A stretch of 64,000 nt of DNA from Parazoarcus communis (lineage in GTDB: Bacteria > Pseudomonadota > Gammaproteobacteria > Burkholderiales > Rhodocyclaceae): assembly GCF_003111645.1 (NCBI RefSeq), contig NZ_CP022187.1:62001-126000 (forward strand). Reading direction: 5' to 3'. The position numbers were made by a program, and so were the translations under genes. The notes below the pieces were generated by a model. That model was not told where the DNA came from. It did not search any database and saw nothing but the letters and a program-made list of their open reading frames with translations. This document shows, one piece after another, positions 27,205 through 36,511 of the stretch (its first letter is position 1; the number at the start of each line of letters is the position of its first letter).

Positions 27205-28073
27205 GCTGGTTGCAGAAACTGCTGCCGCCCAAGATCAAACGCAATGATCCGGGCGCACGAAACAAATCGATTCCGGAAGGGCTGTGGAGCAAGTGCCCGG
27301 CCTGCGAGGCGGTGCTCTATCGCTCCGATCTCGAAAGCAACATGAGCGTCTGTCCCAAGTGCGGCCACCATCAGCGTGTCCGTGCGCGTACGCGTCTCGA
27401 CCAGTTGCTTGATCCGGAAGGCCGGCATGAGATCGGTGCGGAGGTGATTCCGGTCGATCCGCTCAAGTTCAAGGACTCCCGCAAGTACCCCGAGCGCCTG
27501 TCTACCGCCGCGGCCGATACCGGCGAAGCTGACGCAATGGTGGTGATGCAGGGTGCGATTCTTACCGTGCCTGTGGTCGTTGCCTGCTTCGAGTTCGAAT
27601 TTCTCGGCGGTTCGATGGGGTCGGTGGTCGGGGAGCGTTTCGTGCGCGGTGCAAAGGCTGCACTCGAGCAGCGAATCCCGTTCATCTGCATTACCGCAAC
27701 CGGCGGCGCGCGCATGCAGGAAGGGCTGTTCTCGCTGATGCAGATGGCGAAGACGACGGCCGTCATTACCCAGCTGGCGCAACGCAAGCTGCCCTTCATC
27801 TCCCTGCTGACCGATCCGACCATGGGCGGCGTCTCGGCGAGCTTTGCCTTCATGGGCGATGTGGTGATTGCCGAGCCCGGTGCGCTGATCGGCTTCGCCG
27901 GCCCACGCGTCATTGAACAGACCGTGCGCGAGACCCTCCCGGACGGCTTCCAGCGCTCCGAGTTTCTGCTTGAGAAGGGTGCGATCGACATGATTGTCGA
28001 TCGTCGCGAACTGCGTCAGCGCATTGCCGAAATTCTTGCGCTGCTCAGCCGACAGCCCGCCGTCCATGCCTGA
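27201..28073 (+). CDS. accD: Acetyl-CoA carboxylase carboxyltransferase beta subunit
   Basis: AccD with AccA transfers CO2 from carboxybiotin to acetyl-CoA to make malonyl-CoA for fatty acid synthesis. The 290-residue protein starts with the four-cysteine zinc ribbon (C32, C35, C51, C54) followed by the crotonase-like carboxyltransferase fold, with [16 protein letters not shown] and [16 protein letters not shown]. It overlaps trpA by 4 nt and folC by 8 nt, the trpA-accD-folC order typical of betaproteobacteria. Confidence 0.97.
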   Translation: MSWLQKLLPPKIKRNDPGARNKSIPEGLWSKCPACEAVLYRSDLESNMSVCPKCGHHQRVRARTRLDQLLDPEGRHEIGAEVIPVDPLKFKDSRKYPERLSTAAADTGEADAMVVMQGAILTVPVVVACFEFEFLGGSMGSVVGERFVRGAKAALEQRIPFICITATGGARMQEGLFSLMQMAKTTAVITQLAQRKLPFISLLTDPTMGGVSASFAFMGDVVIAEPGALIGFAGPRVIEQTVRETLPDGFQRSEFLLEKGAIDMIVDRRELRQRIAEILALLSRQPAVHA

Positions 28074-29391
28074 TCTTCAGGAAGTGAGCGGCGTCACGCC
28101 GGATACGGTCGACAAGTGGCTCGCGCTGCTCGAATCACGTCACACCCAGACCATCCAGCTCGGACTCGAGCGGGTGGGTGCGGTGTGGGCGGCGCTCGGC
28201 CCGGACCCCGAAGGCCTCGTGGTGATCACGGTCGGCGGTACCAATGGCAAGGGCTCGACATGCGCGATGCTCGAATCCATTCTGCTCGCCGAAGGCTACC
28301 GCGTCGGCTGCTACACCTCGCCCCACCTGTTGCGCTACAACGAACGGGTGCGCATTGATGGCAAGGATGTCGAGGATGCCGCGCTGGTCGCGGCCTTCGA
28401 TGCCGTCGAGCACGCGCGGGGCGACACCCCGCTGACCTATTTCGAGCATGGCACGCTGGCCGCGTGGGAAGTGTTCCGCACGCAAGGGCTCGACGTGGTC
28501 ATCCTCGAAGTCGGGCTCGGAGGCCGCCTGGACGCGGTCAACGTGTTCGACTCCGACTGCGCGATCGTTACCGGGGTGGCCATGGATCACATGGACTACC
28601 TGGGTGACACCCGGGAAGCAATCGGCTTCGAGAAGGCGGGCATCTTTCGTGCCGGCCGGCCGGCCGTGTTCGGCGATCCGCAGCCGCCGCAGTCGCTGGT
28701 TGATCACGCGGCCGCGATCGGTACGCAGTTGTGGATCAGCGGGCGCGATTTCGGGTTCGGCGGTGACCGGCAGCAGTGGGGTTACTGGCGCTACGCGGCG
28801 CCACAGGCCAGCGGTGCGCTGACCAAGCGCGGGGGACTGGCCTATCCGTCCCTGCGCGGCGCCAATCAGCTGCTCAACGCCGCGGCGGTCATGACCGCGC
28901 TCGACACTCTGCGTGACCGGATTCCGGTGTCGATGCAGGCCGTTCGTGAAGGTCTGATGCTGGTCGAGGTGCCGGGCCGCTTCCAGGTGCTTGCCGGGCG
29001 GCCTACGGTCGTCCTCGATGTTGCGCACAATCCGCAGGCGGCCGGCGTGTTGTCCGAGAACCTTGCGGGCATGAGTTTCCACCCCGAAACTGCCGCCGTG
29101 CTGGGCATGTTCGGCGACAAGGATGTCGAAGGCGTCGTTGCACGACTGCGAGACCGGGTGGACCGCTGGTTTCTCGCCGATCTGCCTGGCCCGCGCGGAC
29201 TGAGCGCGGACGAGCTTGCCGTGCGCGTGCGCGCTGCAGAGGCGAAAGGCGACATTCAATGTTTCAAAACGCCTGCCGAGGCATTTTCCGCAGCGCGGAA
29301 AAGTGTTGAGGAGGGTGATAGAATCGTCGTCTTTGGTTCATTCCTGACAGTGGCCGATGTGCTGGCAACGATTCGTGCAGAGCGGCACTGA
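28066..29391 (+). CDS. folC: Dihydrofolate synthase / folylpolyglutamate synthase
   Basis: FolC adds glutamate to dihydropteroate and to folates. The 441-residue protein belongs to the Mur-ligase family, with the ATP-binding loop [18 protein letters not shown] near residue 55, [17 protein letters not shown], and the C-terminal domain motif [17 protein letters not shown] 28066 overlaps the accD stop by 8 nt in another frame; longer in-frame starts would lie deep inside accD. It is coupled to accD upstream. Confidence 0.96.
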   Translation: MPDLQEVSGVTPDTVDKWLALLESRHTQTIQLGLERVGAVWAALGPDPEGLVVITVGGTNGKGSTCAMLESILLAEGYRVGCYTSPHLLRYNERVRIDGKDVEDAALVAAFDAVEHARGDTPLTYFEHGTLAAWEVFRTQGLDVVILEVGLGGRLDAVNVFDSDCAIVTGVAMDHMDYLGDTREAIGFEKAGIFRAGRPAVFGDPQPPQSLVDHAAAIGTQLWISGRDFGFGGDRQQWGYWRYAAPQASGALTKRGGLAYPSLRGANQLLNAAAVMTALDTLRDRIPVSMQAVREGLMLVEVPGRFQVLAGRPTVVLDVAHNPQAAGVLSENLAGMSFHPETAAVLGMFGDKDVEGVVARLRDRVDRWFLADLPGPRGLSADELAVRVRAAEAKGDIQCFKTPAEAFSAARKSVEEGDRIVVFGSFLTVADVLATIRAERH

Positions 29392-29403
29392 AGAGGTTTT
29401 CCG

Positions 29404-30048
29404 GTGAGTGACGCAGACAACCTCGAGATCAAGAAGCGGGCACGCAGGCGCCTGGTAGGTGCGGCCGCGCTCGCGCTGCTGGCCGCGATCGTATTGCCGA
29501 TGGCAATGGACCAGGAGCCACAACTGTCCTCCCAGGATATCCAGATCTCGATTCCCGACCGCGACGCGACCGCCAGCCAGGCGCGCCCGATTGCGCCCAG
29601 CCAGCCTGCGGTGGCTAGCGAGCCTGATGTGGCGCCCGCGCCCGTGGAACAGCCGCCCGGCAATTCACCGCCGCCTGCCGTTGCCGCGACCGCTCCGGCG
29701 CCCGCGCCGGTCGCAGAAGCGCCGGCCGCAGCCCCTAAGCCAGCCGCGTCGCCTTCGCGCGAAGAAGAGGAAGCCGCCAGGGTAAAGGCCTTGCTGAGCG
29801 GTGCGGCCGTTCCGGCAGCGGTGGCTTCATCCGAATCCTTCGTCATTCAGATTGGTGCTTTCAGTGACGAAGTCAAGGCATCGGCGCTGGCCGCCGAGCT
29901 GAAAAAGAAGGGCTTCGCCGCCTACACTGAAAAGGCAGGCAAGGTTACGCGCGTTCGTGTCGGCCCGGTGCCGGCGCGGAGCGACGCCGAGAAGCTCGCA
30001 GCGAAACTGCGTTCGCAGGGACACAACGCGGTGCTCGCGGCGCGCTGA
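29404..30048 (+). CDS. SPOR-domain protein (DedD-like)
   Basis: This 214-residue single-pass inner-membrane protein has a basic cytoplasmic start (NLEIKKRARRRL) and one transmembrane helix at about residues 18-36. A periplasmic Pro/Ala-rich linker follows, and a C-terminal SPOR domain (about 142-214) contains VIQIGAFSDEVKASALAAEL and VTRVRVGPVPARSDAE. SPOR domains bind denuded peptidoglycan at the division septum, so a role in cell division like DedD is likely. The start is GTG. Its place between folC and cvpA is the same as for dedD in many proteobacteria. Confidence 0.9.
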   Translation: MSDADNLEIKKRARRRLVGAAALALLAAIVLPMAMDQEPQLSSQDIQISIPDRDATASQARPIAPSQPAVASEPDVAPAPVEQPPGNSPPPAVAATAPAPAPVAEAPAAAPKPAASPSREEEEAARVKALLSGAAVPAAVASSESFVIQIGAFSDEVKASALAAELKKKGFAAYTEKAGKVTRVRVGPVPARSDAEKLAAKLRSQGHNAVLAAR

Positions 30049-30057
30049 TTGGTTGCA

Positions 30058-30549
30058 ATGACGGTTTTCGACTACGTTTTTCTGGCCGTGCTCGGCCTGT
30101 CGGCTGCCGTCGGATTGTGGCGCGGGCTGGTGAGCGAGGTCATGGCCCTGGTGGCGTGGCTTGCCGCATTGCTGGCCGCGTGGCGTTACTCGGGCGAAGC
30201 GGCGGGCTTGCTGAGCGGCATCATCAGTGACCCCGCATGGCGGCAGATTGCGGGCTTTGCCGCAATCGTCGTCGTTGTGCTGTTGCTGGCGGCGTTTTTG
30301 CGCTTCCTGTTGCGAGAGTTGCTCAAGGCTGCTGGCCTGGGCGCAACCGACCGTTTTTTTGGCGCACTGTTCGGCCTGGCCCGCGGCCTGGCGATCACGT
30401 TCGCAGTTGTGTTGATTGGTGGTCTGGTGGGGGTGTCGCGTGAGCCGTGGTGGGCAAATGCGATGTTTTCGCCGCCGCTGGAGACGGCAGTGATTGCTGC
30501 CAAACCGTGGCTACCGGATGCGGTAGCCGACAGAGTTCGTTTCAGATAG
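30058..30549 (+). CDS. cvpA: CvpA family membrane protein
   Basis: This 163-residue inner-membrane protein has four predicted helices, starting TVFDYVFLAVLGLSAAVGLWRG. The segment LGATDRFFGALFGLARGLAI is the CvpA family signature. CvpA proteins affect colicin V export and envelope stress tolerance, but the molecular activity is not known. ATG 30058 was chosen over a TTG three codons upstream; no strong ribosome-binding site is visible. It lies directly upstream of purF, as in E. coli. Confidence 0.9.
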   Translation: MTVFDYVFLAVLGLSAAVGLWRGLVSEVMALVAWLAALLAAWRYSGEAAGLLSGIISDPAWRQIAGFAAIVVVVLLLAAFLRFLLRELLKAAGLGATDRFFGALFGLARGLAITFAVVLIGGLVGVSREPWWANAMFSPPLETAVIAAKPWLPDAVADRVRFR

Positions 30550-30560
30550 GCAGGGTTTCC

Positions 30561-32090
30561 ATGTGCGGAATTCTTGGGGTCGTCGCGACTTCCCCGGTTA
30601 ATCAGTTGCTCTATGACGGTCTTCAGGTGCTTCAGCACCGGGGCCAGGACGCGGCGGGGATCGCCACGGCCGAGGGCGGTCGTTTTCACATGCACAAGGG
30701 TTCCGGCCTGGTGCGGGACGTGTTCCGTACGCGCAACATGCGAAACCTGGAAGGTAACTGGGGCATCGGCCATGTTCGTTACCCCACGGCAGGCTCGGCG
30801 TACAACGCTGCCGAGGCTCAGCCTTTCTACGTCAATTCGCCTTTCGGGCTGCTGCTGGCACACAACGGCAACCTGACGAATTCGGAAGAACTCAAGCGCG
30901 AGATGTTTCTTGCCGATCTGCGTCACATCAACACCAACTCCGATTCGGAAGTGTTGCTCAACGTGCTGGCGCACGAACTGCAGGCGGCAGCCAACGGCCT
31001 CAAACTCGACGAAGACGCGGTCTTCCGTGCGGTGGCAGGCGTACACCGCCGCTGTCGTGGCGCCTACGCGGCCGTCGTGATGATTGCAGGCTATGGTCTG
31101 CTCGCCTTCCGTGATCCGTTCGGCATTCGTCCGCTGGTGATCGGACGCAATGACGTCGACGCTGGAACGGAGTGGATGGTGGCCTCCGAGTCGGTTGCAC
31201 TCGATGTGCTCGGCTTCAAGTTGCTGCGCGACGTCGCGCCCGGTGAGGCCGTTCTGGTCGATATCGACGGCAATTTCCGCAGCCGTCAATGTGCCGAGAA
31301 GACGGTCGAAGCACCGTGCATGTTCGAATTCGTCTACCTCGCGCGTCCGGACTCGATCATTGACGGGGTGTCGGTGTACGAGTCGCGAGTCAAGATGGGC
31401 GAGTTCCTTGCCGAGAAGATGAAGCGCACGCTGCCGAACGTCCACATCGACGTGGTCATCCCGATTCCGGATTCGAGCCGGCCGTCGGCGATGGAAATGG
31501 CTCACCGGCTGAACCTTCCCTATCGCGAAGGCTTCGTCAAGAACCGCTACATCGGCCGCACCTTCATCATGCCGGGGCAGGCGACGCGGCGGAAGTCGGT
31601 GCGCCAGAAGCTCAACACCATTCATCAGGAGTTCAAGGGCAAGAGCGTGCTGCTGGTGGATGATTCGATCGTGCGCGGAACGACCAGCAAGGAAATCGTC
31701 AACATGGCTCGCGAGGCCGGTGCGAGCAAGGTCTATCTGGCTTCTGCAGCACCGCCTGTTCGTTACGCGAACGTATACGGCATCGACATGCCGACCCGCG
31801 GTGAGCTGATTGCGAGCGATCGCGACGAAGCCGAGATCTGTCGGCAGATCGGAGCCGATGGCCTGATCTATCAGGATCTCGATGACCTCAAGGCATCGGT
31901 GCGCGCACTGAATCCGTCGATCAAGTTCTTCGAGACGTCCTGTTTCGACGGCATCTATGTGACGGGCGACATCACGGCCGAGTACCTCAGCGGGGTTGAG
32001 AACCAGCGTTGTGAGGTCAAGCCGGCCTCGCGCGAGGACAGTGACAGCGACCAGATGGACCTGAACCTCATTACGCATCCGGACCAGTGA
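30561..32090 (+). CDS. purF: Amidophosphoribosyltransferase
   Basis: PurF makes 5-phosphoribosylamine from PRPP and glutamine, the first step of purine synthesis. The 509-residue protein begins MCGILGVV, so Cys2 becomes the N-terminal glutaminase nucleophile after Met removal. It continues with LQHRGQDAAGIAT and HNGNLTN. The phosphoribosyltransferase domain has the PRPP motif VLLVDDSIVRGTTSKEIV. The cvpA-purF pair is conserved. metZ follows with only 5 nt between, using the same strand. Confidence 0.97.
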   Translation: MCGILGVVATSPVNQLLYDGLQVLQHRGQDAAGIATAEGGRFHMHKGSGLVRDVFRTRNMRNLEGNWGIGHVRYPTAGSAYNAAEAQPFYVNSPFGLLLAHNGNLTNSEELKREMFLADLRHINTNSDSEVLLNVLAHELQAAANGLKLDEDAVFRAVAGVHRRCRGAYAAVVMIAGYGLLAFRDPFGIRPLVIGRNDVDAGTEWMVASESVALDVLGFKLLRDVAPGEAVLVDIDGNFRSRQCAEKTVEAPCMFEFVYLARPDSIIDGVSVYESRVKMGEFLAEKMKRTLPNVHIDVVIPIPDSSRPSAMEMAHRLNLPYREGFVKNRYIGRTFIMPGQATRRKSVRQKLNTIHQEFKGKSVLLVDDSIVRGTTSKEIVNMAREAGASKVYLASAAPPVRYANVYGIDMPTRGELIASDRDEAEICRQIGADGLIYQDLDDLKASVRALNPSIKFFETSCFDGIYVTGDITAEYLSGVENQRCEVKPASREDSDSDQMDLNLITHPDQ

Positions 32091-32095
32091 CATCG

Positions 32096-33277
32096 ATGGC
32101 CGATAGCAAAGACAACTACGATCTGGACACGCTTGCGGTGCGTGCCGGAATCGACCGCAGTCAGTTCAACGAGCACAGCGAGGCGATGTACCTGACCTCG
32201 AGCTTCGTGTTCGACAACGCAGCCCAGGCCGCAGCGCGCTTTTCGGGTGCGGAAGAAGGCAACGTCTATGCCCGTTTCTCGAACCCGACGGTGACCGCGA
32301 TGCAGACGCGTCTGGCTGCGCTCGAAGGCGGCGAGGCCTGCATCGCGACGGCGTCCGGCATGTCCGCGATCCTGTCGCTGGCCATGTCGATGCTGCAGGC
32401 GGGCGATCATGTGGTGGCGTCGCTGGGGCTGTTCGGTTCCACTCAGCAACTCTTTGGCAACGTCCTGAGCAAGTTCGGCATCGAGACCACCTTCGTGCCG
32501 GCGACCGATCTTGCCGCCTACCGCGACGCCGTGCGTGCTTCCACCAAGCTGTTCTTCATCGAGACGCCGTCCAATCCGCTGACCGAGGTTGTTGATATCG
32601 CAGCGGTTGCCGCGGTCGCTCACGAAGCAGGGGCCATTCTTGCGGTCGATAACTGCTTCTGTTCGCCGGTGTTGCAGCGTCCGCTCGAACTCGGCGCAGA
32701 CGTGGTCGTGCATTCGGCGACCAAGTATCTGGATGGGCAGGGACGCGTGCTCGGTGGCGCTGTTGTGGGTCCGAAGGTCATTACCGACGAGGTGTTCAAG
32801 TTCTTGCGCACTGCGGGACCGACGCTGTCACCGTTCAATGCCTGGGTCATCCTCAAGGGCCTCGAAACACTTCGCATCCGCATGGATGCGCAGTCCGCGA
32901 GCGCGCTTGAGTTGGCGCGCTGGCTTGAGGCCCAGCCGGGCGTCGCGCGCGTCTTCTACCCCGGGCTGCCTTCGCACCCGCAGCATGAGCTGGCAATGAG
33001 ACAGCAGAAGAGTGGCGGTGCCATTCTGAGCTTCGAGGTCAAGGGTGGGCGCGAGGCGGCATGGAGGGTGGTCGACTCCACCAAGATGATTTCGATCACC
33101 GCCAATCTCGGCGACACCAAGACCACGATCACGCATCCTGCGACCACGACGCATGGGCGCATCTCGCCCGAAGCGCGTGCCGCAGCGGGCATTGGCGACG
33201 GACTGTTGCGCATCGCCGTGGGGCTGGAGTCGATTGACGACCTCAAGGCCGATCTGGCTCGAGGACTCGCAGGCTGA
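32096..33277 (+). CDS. metZ: O-succinylhomoserine sulfhydrylase
   Basis: MetZ converts O-succinylhomoserine and sulfide directly to homocysteine for methionine synthesis. The 393-residue protein is a Cys/Met-metabolism PLP enzyme with the lysine in VVHSATKYLDGQGRVLGG, the phosphate-binding ATASGMSAI, and SITANLGDTKTTITHPATTTH near the C-terminus. Family members are close to one another, so O-acetylhomoserine sulfhydrylase or cystathionine synthase is possible, but the purF-metZ neighbourhood supports MetZ. ATG 32096 was preferred to a GTG three codons earlier that overlaps the purF stop. Confidence 0.9.
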   Translation: MADSKDNYDLDTLAVRAGIDRSQFNEHSEAMYLTSSFVFDNAAQAAARFSGAEEGNVYARFSNPTVTAMQTRLAALEGGEACIATASGMSAILSLAMSMLQAGDHVVASLGLFGSTQQLFGNVLSKFGIETTFVPATDLAAYRDAVRASTKLFFIETPSNPLTEVVDIAAVAAVAHEAGAILAVDNCFCSPVLQRPLELGADVVVHSATKYLDGQGRVLGGAVVGPKVITDEVFKFLRTAGPTLSPFNAWVILKGLETLRIRMDAQSASALELARWLEAQPGVARVFYPGLPSHPQHELAMRQQKSGGAILSFEVKGGREAAWRVVDSTKMISITANLGDTKTTITHPATTTHGRISPEARAAAGIGDGLLRIAVGLESIDDLKADLARGLAG

Positions 33278-33305
33278 CTCCCGCTGCAGGCGTGCCGTAC
33301 CCCAG

Positions 33306-33339
33306 AAAGCGCTGGTTGCATGACCGGCGCTTTTTTTTT
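33306..33339 (+). terminator. Terminator of the truA-metZ transcript
   Basis: An 11-bp stem (33306-33316 with 33323-33333, one G-T pair) and a 6-nt loop are followed by nine T residues. It starts 28 nt after the metZ stop and is the first strong terminator since the one behind fimV. Confidence 0.93.
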
Positions 33340-33504
33340 CGTCACGTTGTTCCGTCGCGGCTGTGCAGCAGTGACTGTCGAGGAATGCCTGCAGGCGGCC
33401 CGGCATCGCGATTGCGGTGCGTGTTGCGGGCGATTTGCGTAGACTGACGGTGGCAGGGCGTATGCGATCTGCGCCTTCGGCACCTGACAACATGGGCGAC
33501 TTGA

Positions 33505-35133
33505 ATGACGGATCACACAACGGGCAGCGTACATACCGAGATCGAGCAGATCATCGCGGCACTCGAACACGGGAAGTACAAGCGTGTTCGAAAGATGCTG
33601 CATCAGATGCATCATGCGAAGATCGCCGGGCTGCTCGAGGTGCTCGATCCCGAGCAGCGCCTTGCCGTGTGGCAACAGGTCGATTCCGGGCATGAGGCGC
33701 GCATTCTCGCTCACCTCAATCCCGCACTCGGGCGCCATCTGGTCAGCGAGTCGGGCGACCATGCCAGTCATCAGGAAGAGGAAGCGGAAAGCGAGGAGTC
33801 GTCCGCGGCAACTCAGATCCGGGAAGTGCGGGGCGCGCTGGCGCAGGGCAAGCTCAAACGCGTAGGCAAGATTCTGCGCGACATGCACCCGGCGAAGGCT
33901 GCCGGATTGCTGGAGTCACTCCCGCCAAAGGAGCGTGTCGCGGCGTGGGGCATGGTCGAGGCCGATCGCGCGGGCAAGGTTCTGACCTATCTGCATGGTG
34001 AGAGCTGCGCTGCGCTGGCGCTCGAAATGGATCACGAGGATCTGGTGATCGCGGCTGAAAGGCTCGATCTCGACGATCTCGTCGACCTTATTCAGGCCTT
34101 GCCCGACGAGAACGGGCAGCAACTGATGCGCGCCACCTACGGCCGTCGCCGCGAGAAGCTCGAGTCGATGCTGTCCTATCCCGAGGATTCGGCGGGTGGC
34201 CTGATGAACGCGGATCAGATCGTGGTGCGGCCCGATGTGCGTCTGGCAACCGTGCTCGGCTATCTGCGCCTGATCAAATCGTTGCCGGTGCAGACCGACA
34301 TGCTGATGGTGGTCGACCGCAAGGGCATCTATCAGGGCGTGCTCAGGCTCAGTGCGCTGGTGACGGCCAAGCCGGAGTTCAAGGTGGCCGAGGTGATGGA
34401 AACCGAGCTTCCGGTCATCGCGGTGACCACGTCCTCCGATGAGGTCGCGCGCCTGTTTCAGGATCACGACCTGCTGTCTGCCCCGGTGGTGGACGAGAAC
34501 GGCTTGCTGCTCGGGCGGATTACCGTCGATGACGTGGTCGATCTGATCCGCGAAAGCTCGGATCGCGCCATGATGCACATGGCCGGTCTGGACGAGGAGG
34601 CCGACATGTTTGCCCCCGTACTGACCAGTTCCCGGCGACGGGCGGTCTGGCTCGGGATCAATCTCGTGACCGCCTTCCTTGCCGCCTGGGTGATCGGGCT
34701 GTTCCAGACGACGCTCGAGCGCGTGGTTGCGCTCGCCGTGCTGATGCCGATTGTTGCCAGCATGGGGGGCATCGCCGGCAGCCAGACGCTGACGCTGGTG
34801 ATTCGCGGCATGGCGCTTGGTCAGGTCGGGGGCAGCAACGCGCGGGCCCTGCTCGCGAAGGAAATCGGCATCGCGCTGCTGAACGGATTGCTGTGGGCGG
34901 TCGTCGTGGCATTGCTGGCCGTCGCCTGGTTTGGCGACTGGCAGATCGGCGGTGTCATTGGCGCGGCGATTCTGATCAATCTGCTGTTTGCTGCGCTCGC
35001 GGGTCTGGTGGTACCGATGGTTCTCGATCGCATGGGAATCGACCCCGCGCTGGCGGGCGGGGTGATTCTGACGACCGTGACCGACGTCATCGGTTTCTTT
35101 GCCTTTCTCGGGCTCGCCTCGATCGTGCTGTAG
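33505..35133 (+). CDS. mgtE: Magnesium transporter MgtE with duplicated N-terminal domain
   Basis: MgtE is a homodimeric Mg2+ channel of the inner membrane gated by cytosolic Mg2+. The 542-residue protein is about 90 longer than the classic 450-residue form because the N-domain begins with two copies of a helical unit. Residues 12-80 and 104-175 align through KYKRVRKMLHQMHHAKIAGL and KLKRVGKILRDMHPAKAAGL. A pair of CBS domains follows (about 240-360), then five transmembrane helices from about residue 375, with MPIVASMGGIAGSQTLTLV lining the pore. The preceding terminator and 150-nt gap imply its own promoter. I see no Mg2+ riboswitch. Confidence 0.93.
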   Translation: MTDHTTGSVHTEIEQIIAALEHGKYKRVRKMLHQMHHAKIAGLLEVLDPEQRLAVWQQVDSGHEARILAHLNPALGRHLVSESGDHASHQEEEAESEESSAATQIREVRGALAQGKLKRVGKILRDMHPAKAAGLLESLPPKERVAAWGMVEADRAGKVLTYLHGESCAALALEMDHEDLVIAAERLDLDDLVDLIQALPDENGQQLMRATYGRRREKLESMLSYPEDSAGGLMNADQIVVRPDVRLATVLGYLRLIKSLPVQTDMLMVVDRKGIYQGVLRLSALVTAKPEFKVAEVMETELPVIAVTTSSDEVARLFQDHDLLSAPVVDENGLLLGRITVDDVVDLIRESSDRAMMHMAGLDEEADMFAPVLTSSRRRAVWLGINLVTAFLAAWVIGLFQTTLERVVALAVLMPIVASMGGIAGSQTLTLVIRGMALGQVGGSNARALLAKEIGIALLNGLLWAVVVALLAVAWFGDWQIGGVIGAAILINLLFAALAGLVVPMVLDRMGIDPALAGGVILTTVTDVIGFFAFLGLASIVL

Positions 35134-35158
35134 TCCCGGTCTGCAGACGGGATCGCGT

Positions 35159-36373
35159 TCAGGCGGCTGCGGTGGCGGGCTTGATCGGCGCTTCCTTGAT
35201 CGGCAGGTTCACGAGCGCAGCGAAGGCGGCCAAGGCCATGTCGGCGTACCACATCCATGAGTAGTCGCCGAGCATGGTCAGGCTCAGGCCGCCCAGCCAT
35301 GCCCCCAGAAAGCCGCCGATCTGGTGCGAGAGCAGGGTCATGCCGAACAGGGTGGCGAGGTAGCGCACACCGAAGAGCTTGCCGACGATGCTGGCCGTTG
35401 GCGGTACGGTCGCCAGCCAGGTGAAGCCGAGCCCGGCCGCAAAGGCGTAAAAGGTCCACTCGGTCTTCGGCAGCATCAGGTAGAGCGCGATCAGCAGCAC
35501 GCGCGAGCCGTACATCGCCGCCAGCACATGCTTGCTGCGGTAACGGGATATCCAGGCGCCGGCATACAGGCTGCCGAAGATGTTCGCCAGGCCGATGATT
35601 GCGAGCGACCAGCTGGCAACCGACGGCGGCAGACCACACAGGTCGACTTCGCCCGGCAGGTGCGTCACCAGAAACGCGATATGGAATCCGCAGGTGAAGA
35701 AGCCCGCATGGAGCAGAATGTAGCTGCGGTCCTTGAGCGCATTGCGAATCGCACGCAGGGCGCCGGTGTCTTCTTCGTGGTGCTGGACGGGCTGCTGCTG
35801 TGTGCCGGTGAGTTTGTTGATCAAGGGCAGAGCAAGCAGGGTCATGGCCGCCATTGCCCACATTGCACCCATCCATCCGGTAAGCTGAATCAGCTTTTGC
35901 AGCAGAGGCGCAAAGACGAACTGGCCGAATGATCCGCCGGCATTGATCACGCCCGAGGCCGTGCCGCGGCTTTCCAGCGGAAGGCGCTGCGCAGCGGCGC
36001 CGATCAGCACCGAGAAGCTGGCCGCGCCCGATCCCATTGCGAACAGCAGACCAAGCGAGACAGTGAGGCCGAAGCTGGACTCGATGAAGGGAGTGATCGC
36101 ACTCCCCAGAGCCAATGCAAGCACGCCGGCGATGAGCACCGCTCCTGGACCGTAGCGATCTGCAGCCGCACCGGCGATGGGCTGGATCGCGCCCCAGGTA
36201 AACTGGCCGATGGCCAGCGCAAAGCTGATGGTGGCAATGCCCAGTCCTGTGGAGGTGTTCATCGGGCTGATGAACAGCCCCTGCGACTGGCGGATACCCA
36301 TCGTGATCGCAAGAATGCCGGCTGCGGCGAGGGTGACGGCAAGGGCGTCGGGCCGTCTTAAGGTACGAAACAT
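35159..36373 (-). CDS. MFS transporter
   Basis: This 404-residue inner-membrane carrier has twelve hydrophobic segments. The first half holds GIRQSQGLFISPMNTSTGLG and the cytoplasmic loop AGAAADRYGPGAVLIAG, the usual MFS motif after helix 2. The second half starts after a His/Glu-rich loop (QQQPVQHHEEDTG). It resembles the oxalate/formate-type and cyanate-type carriers in layout, but I cannot name a substrate. ATG at 36373 was chosen; another in-frame ATG at 36418 would add 15 residues. It converges on mgtE with a 25-nt gap and is transcribed away from lpxH's stop. Confidence 0.8.
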   Translation of the reverse strand: MFRTLRRPDALAVTLAAAGILAITMGIRQSQGLFISPMNTSTGLGIATISFALAIGQFTWGAIQPIAGAAADRYGPGAVLIAGVLALALGSAITPFIESSFGLTVSLGLLFAMGSGAASFSVLIGAAAQRLPLESRGTASGVINAGGSFGQFVFAPLLQKLIQLTGWMGAMWAMAAMTLLALPLINKLTGTQQQPVQHHEEDTGALRAIRNALKDRSYILLHAGFFTCGFHIAFLVTHLPGEVDLCGLPPSVASWSLAIIGLANIFGSLYAGAWISRYRSKHVLAAMYGSRVLLIALYLMLPKTEWTFYAFAAGLGFTWLATVPPTASIVGKLFGVRYLATLFGMTLLSHQIGGFLGAWLGGLSLTMLGDYSWMWYADMALAAFAALVNLPIKEAPIKPATAAA

Positions 36374-36511
36374 GGTGGGCCTGTTTAGCGCAAGGTGAGA
36401 TCGGTAAGGCGTCAGCATAGCCTGACGACAGCATGTCAAACAAATCGGGCATGACGCCGTGCGATCGTGTCTGGCGCCGCCTGCGCCGTCGCACGGTCGT
36501 TGCGCGCTGCC

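Noticed and set aside
33340-33504. Magnesium riboswitch upstream of mgtE
   Set aside because: I looked for a structured leader with a terminator before mgtE; the only hairpin belongs to the metZ terminator upstream.
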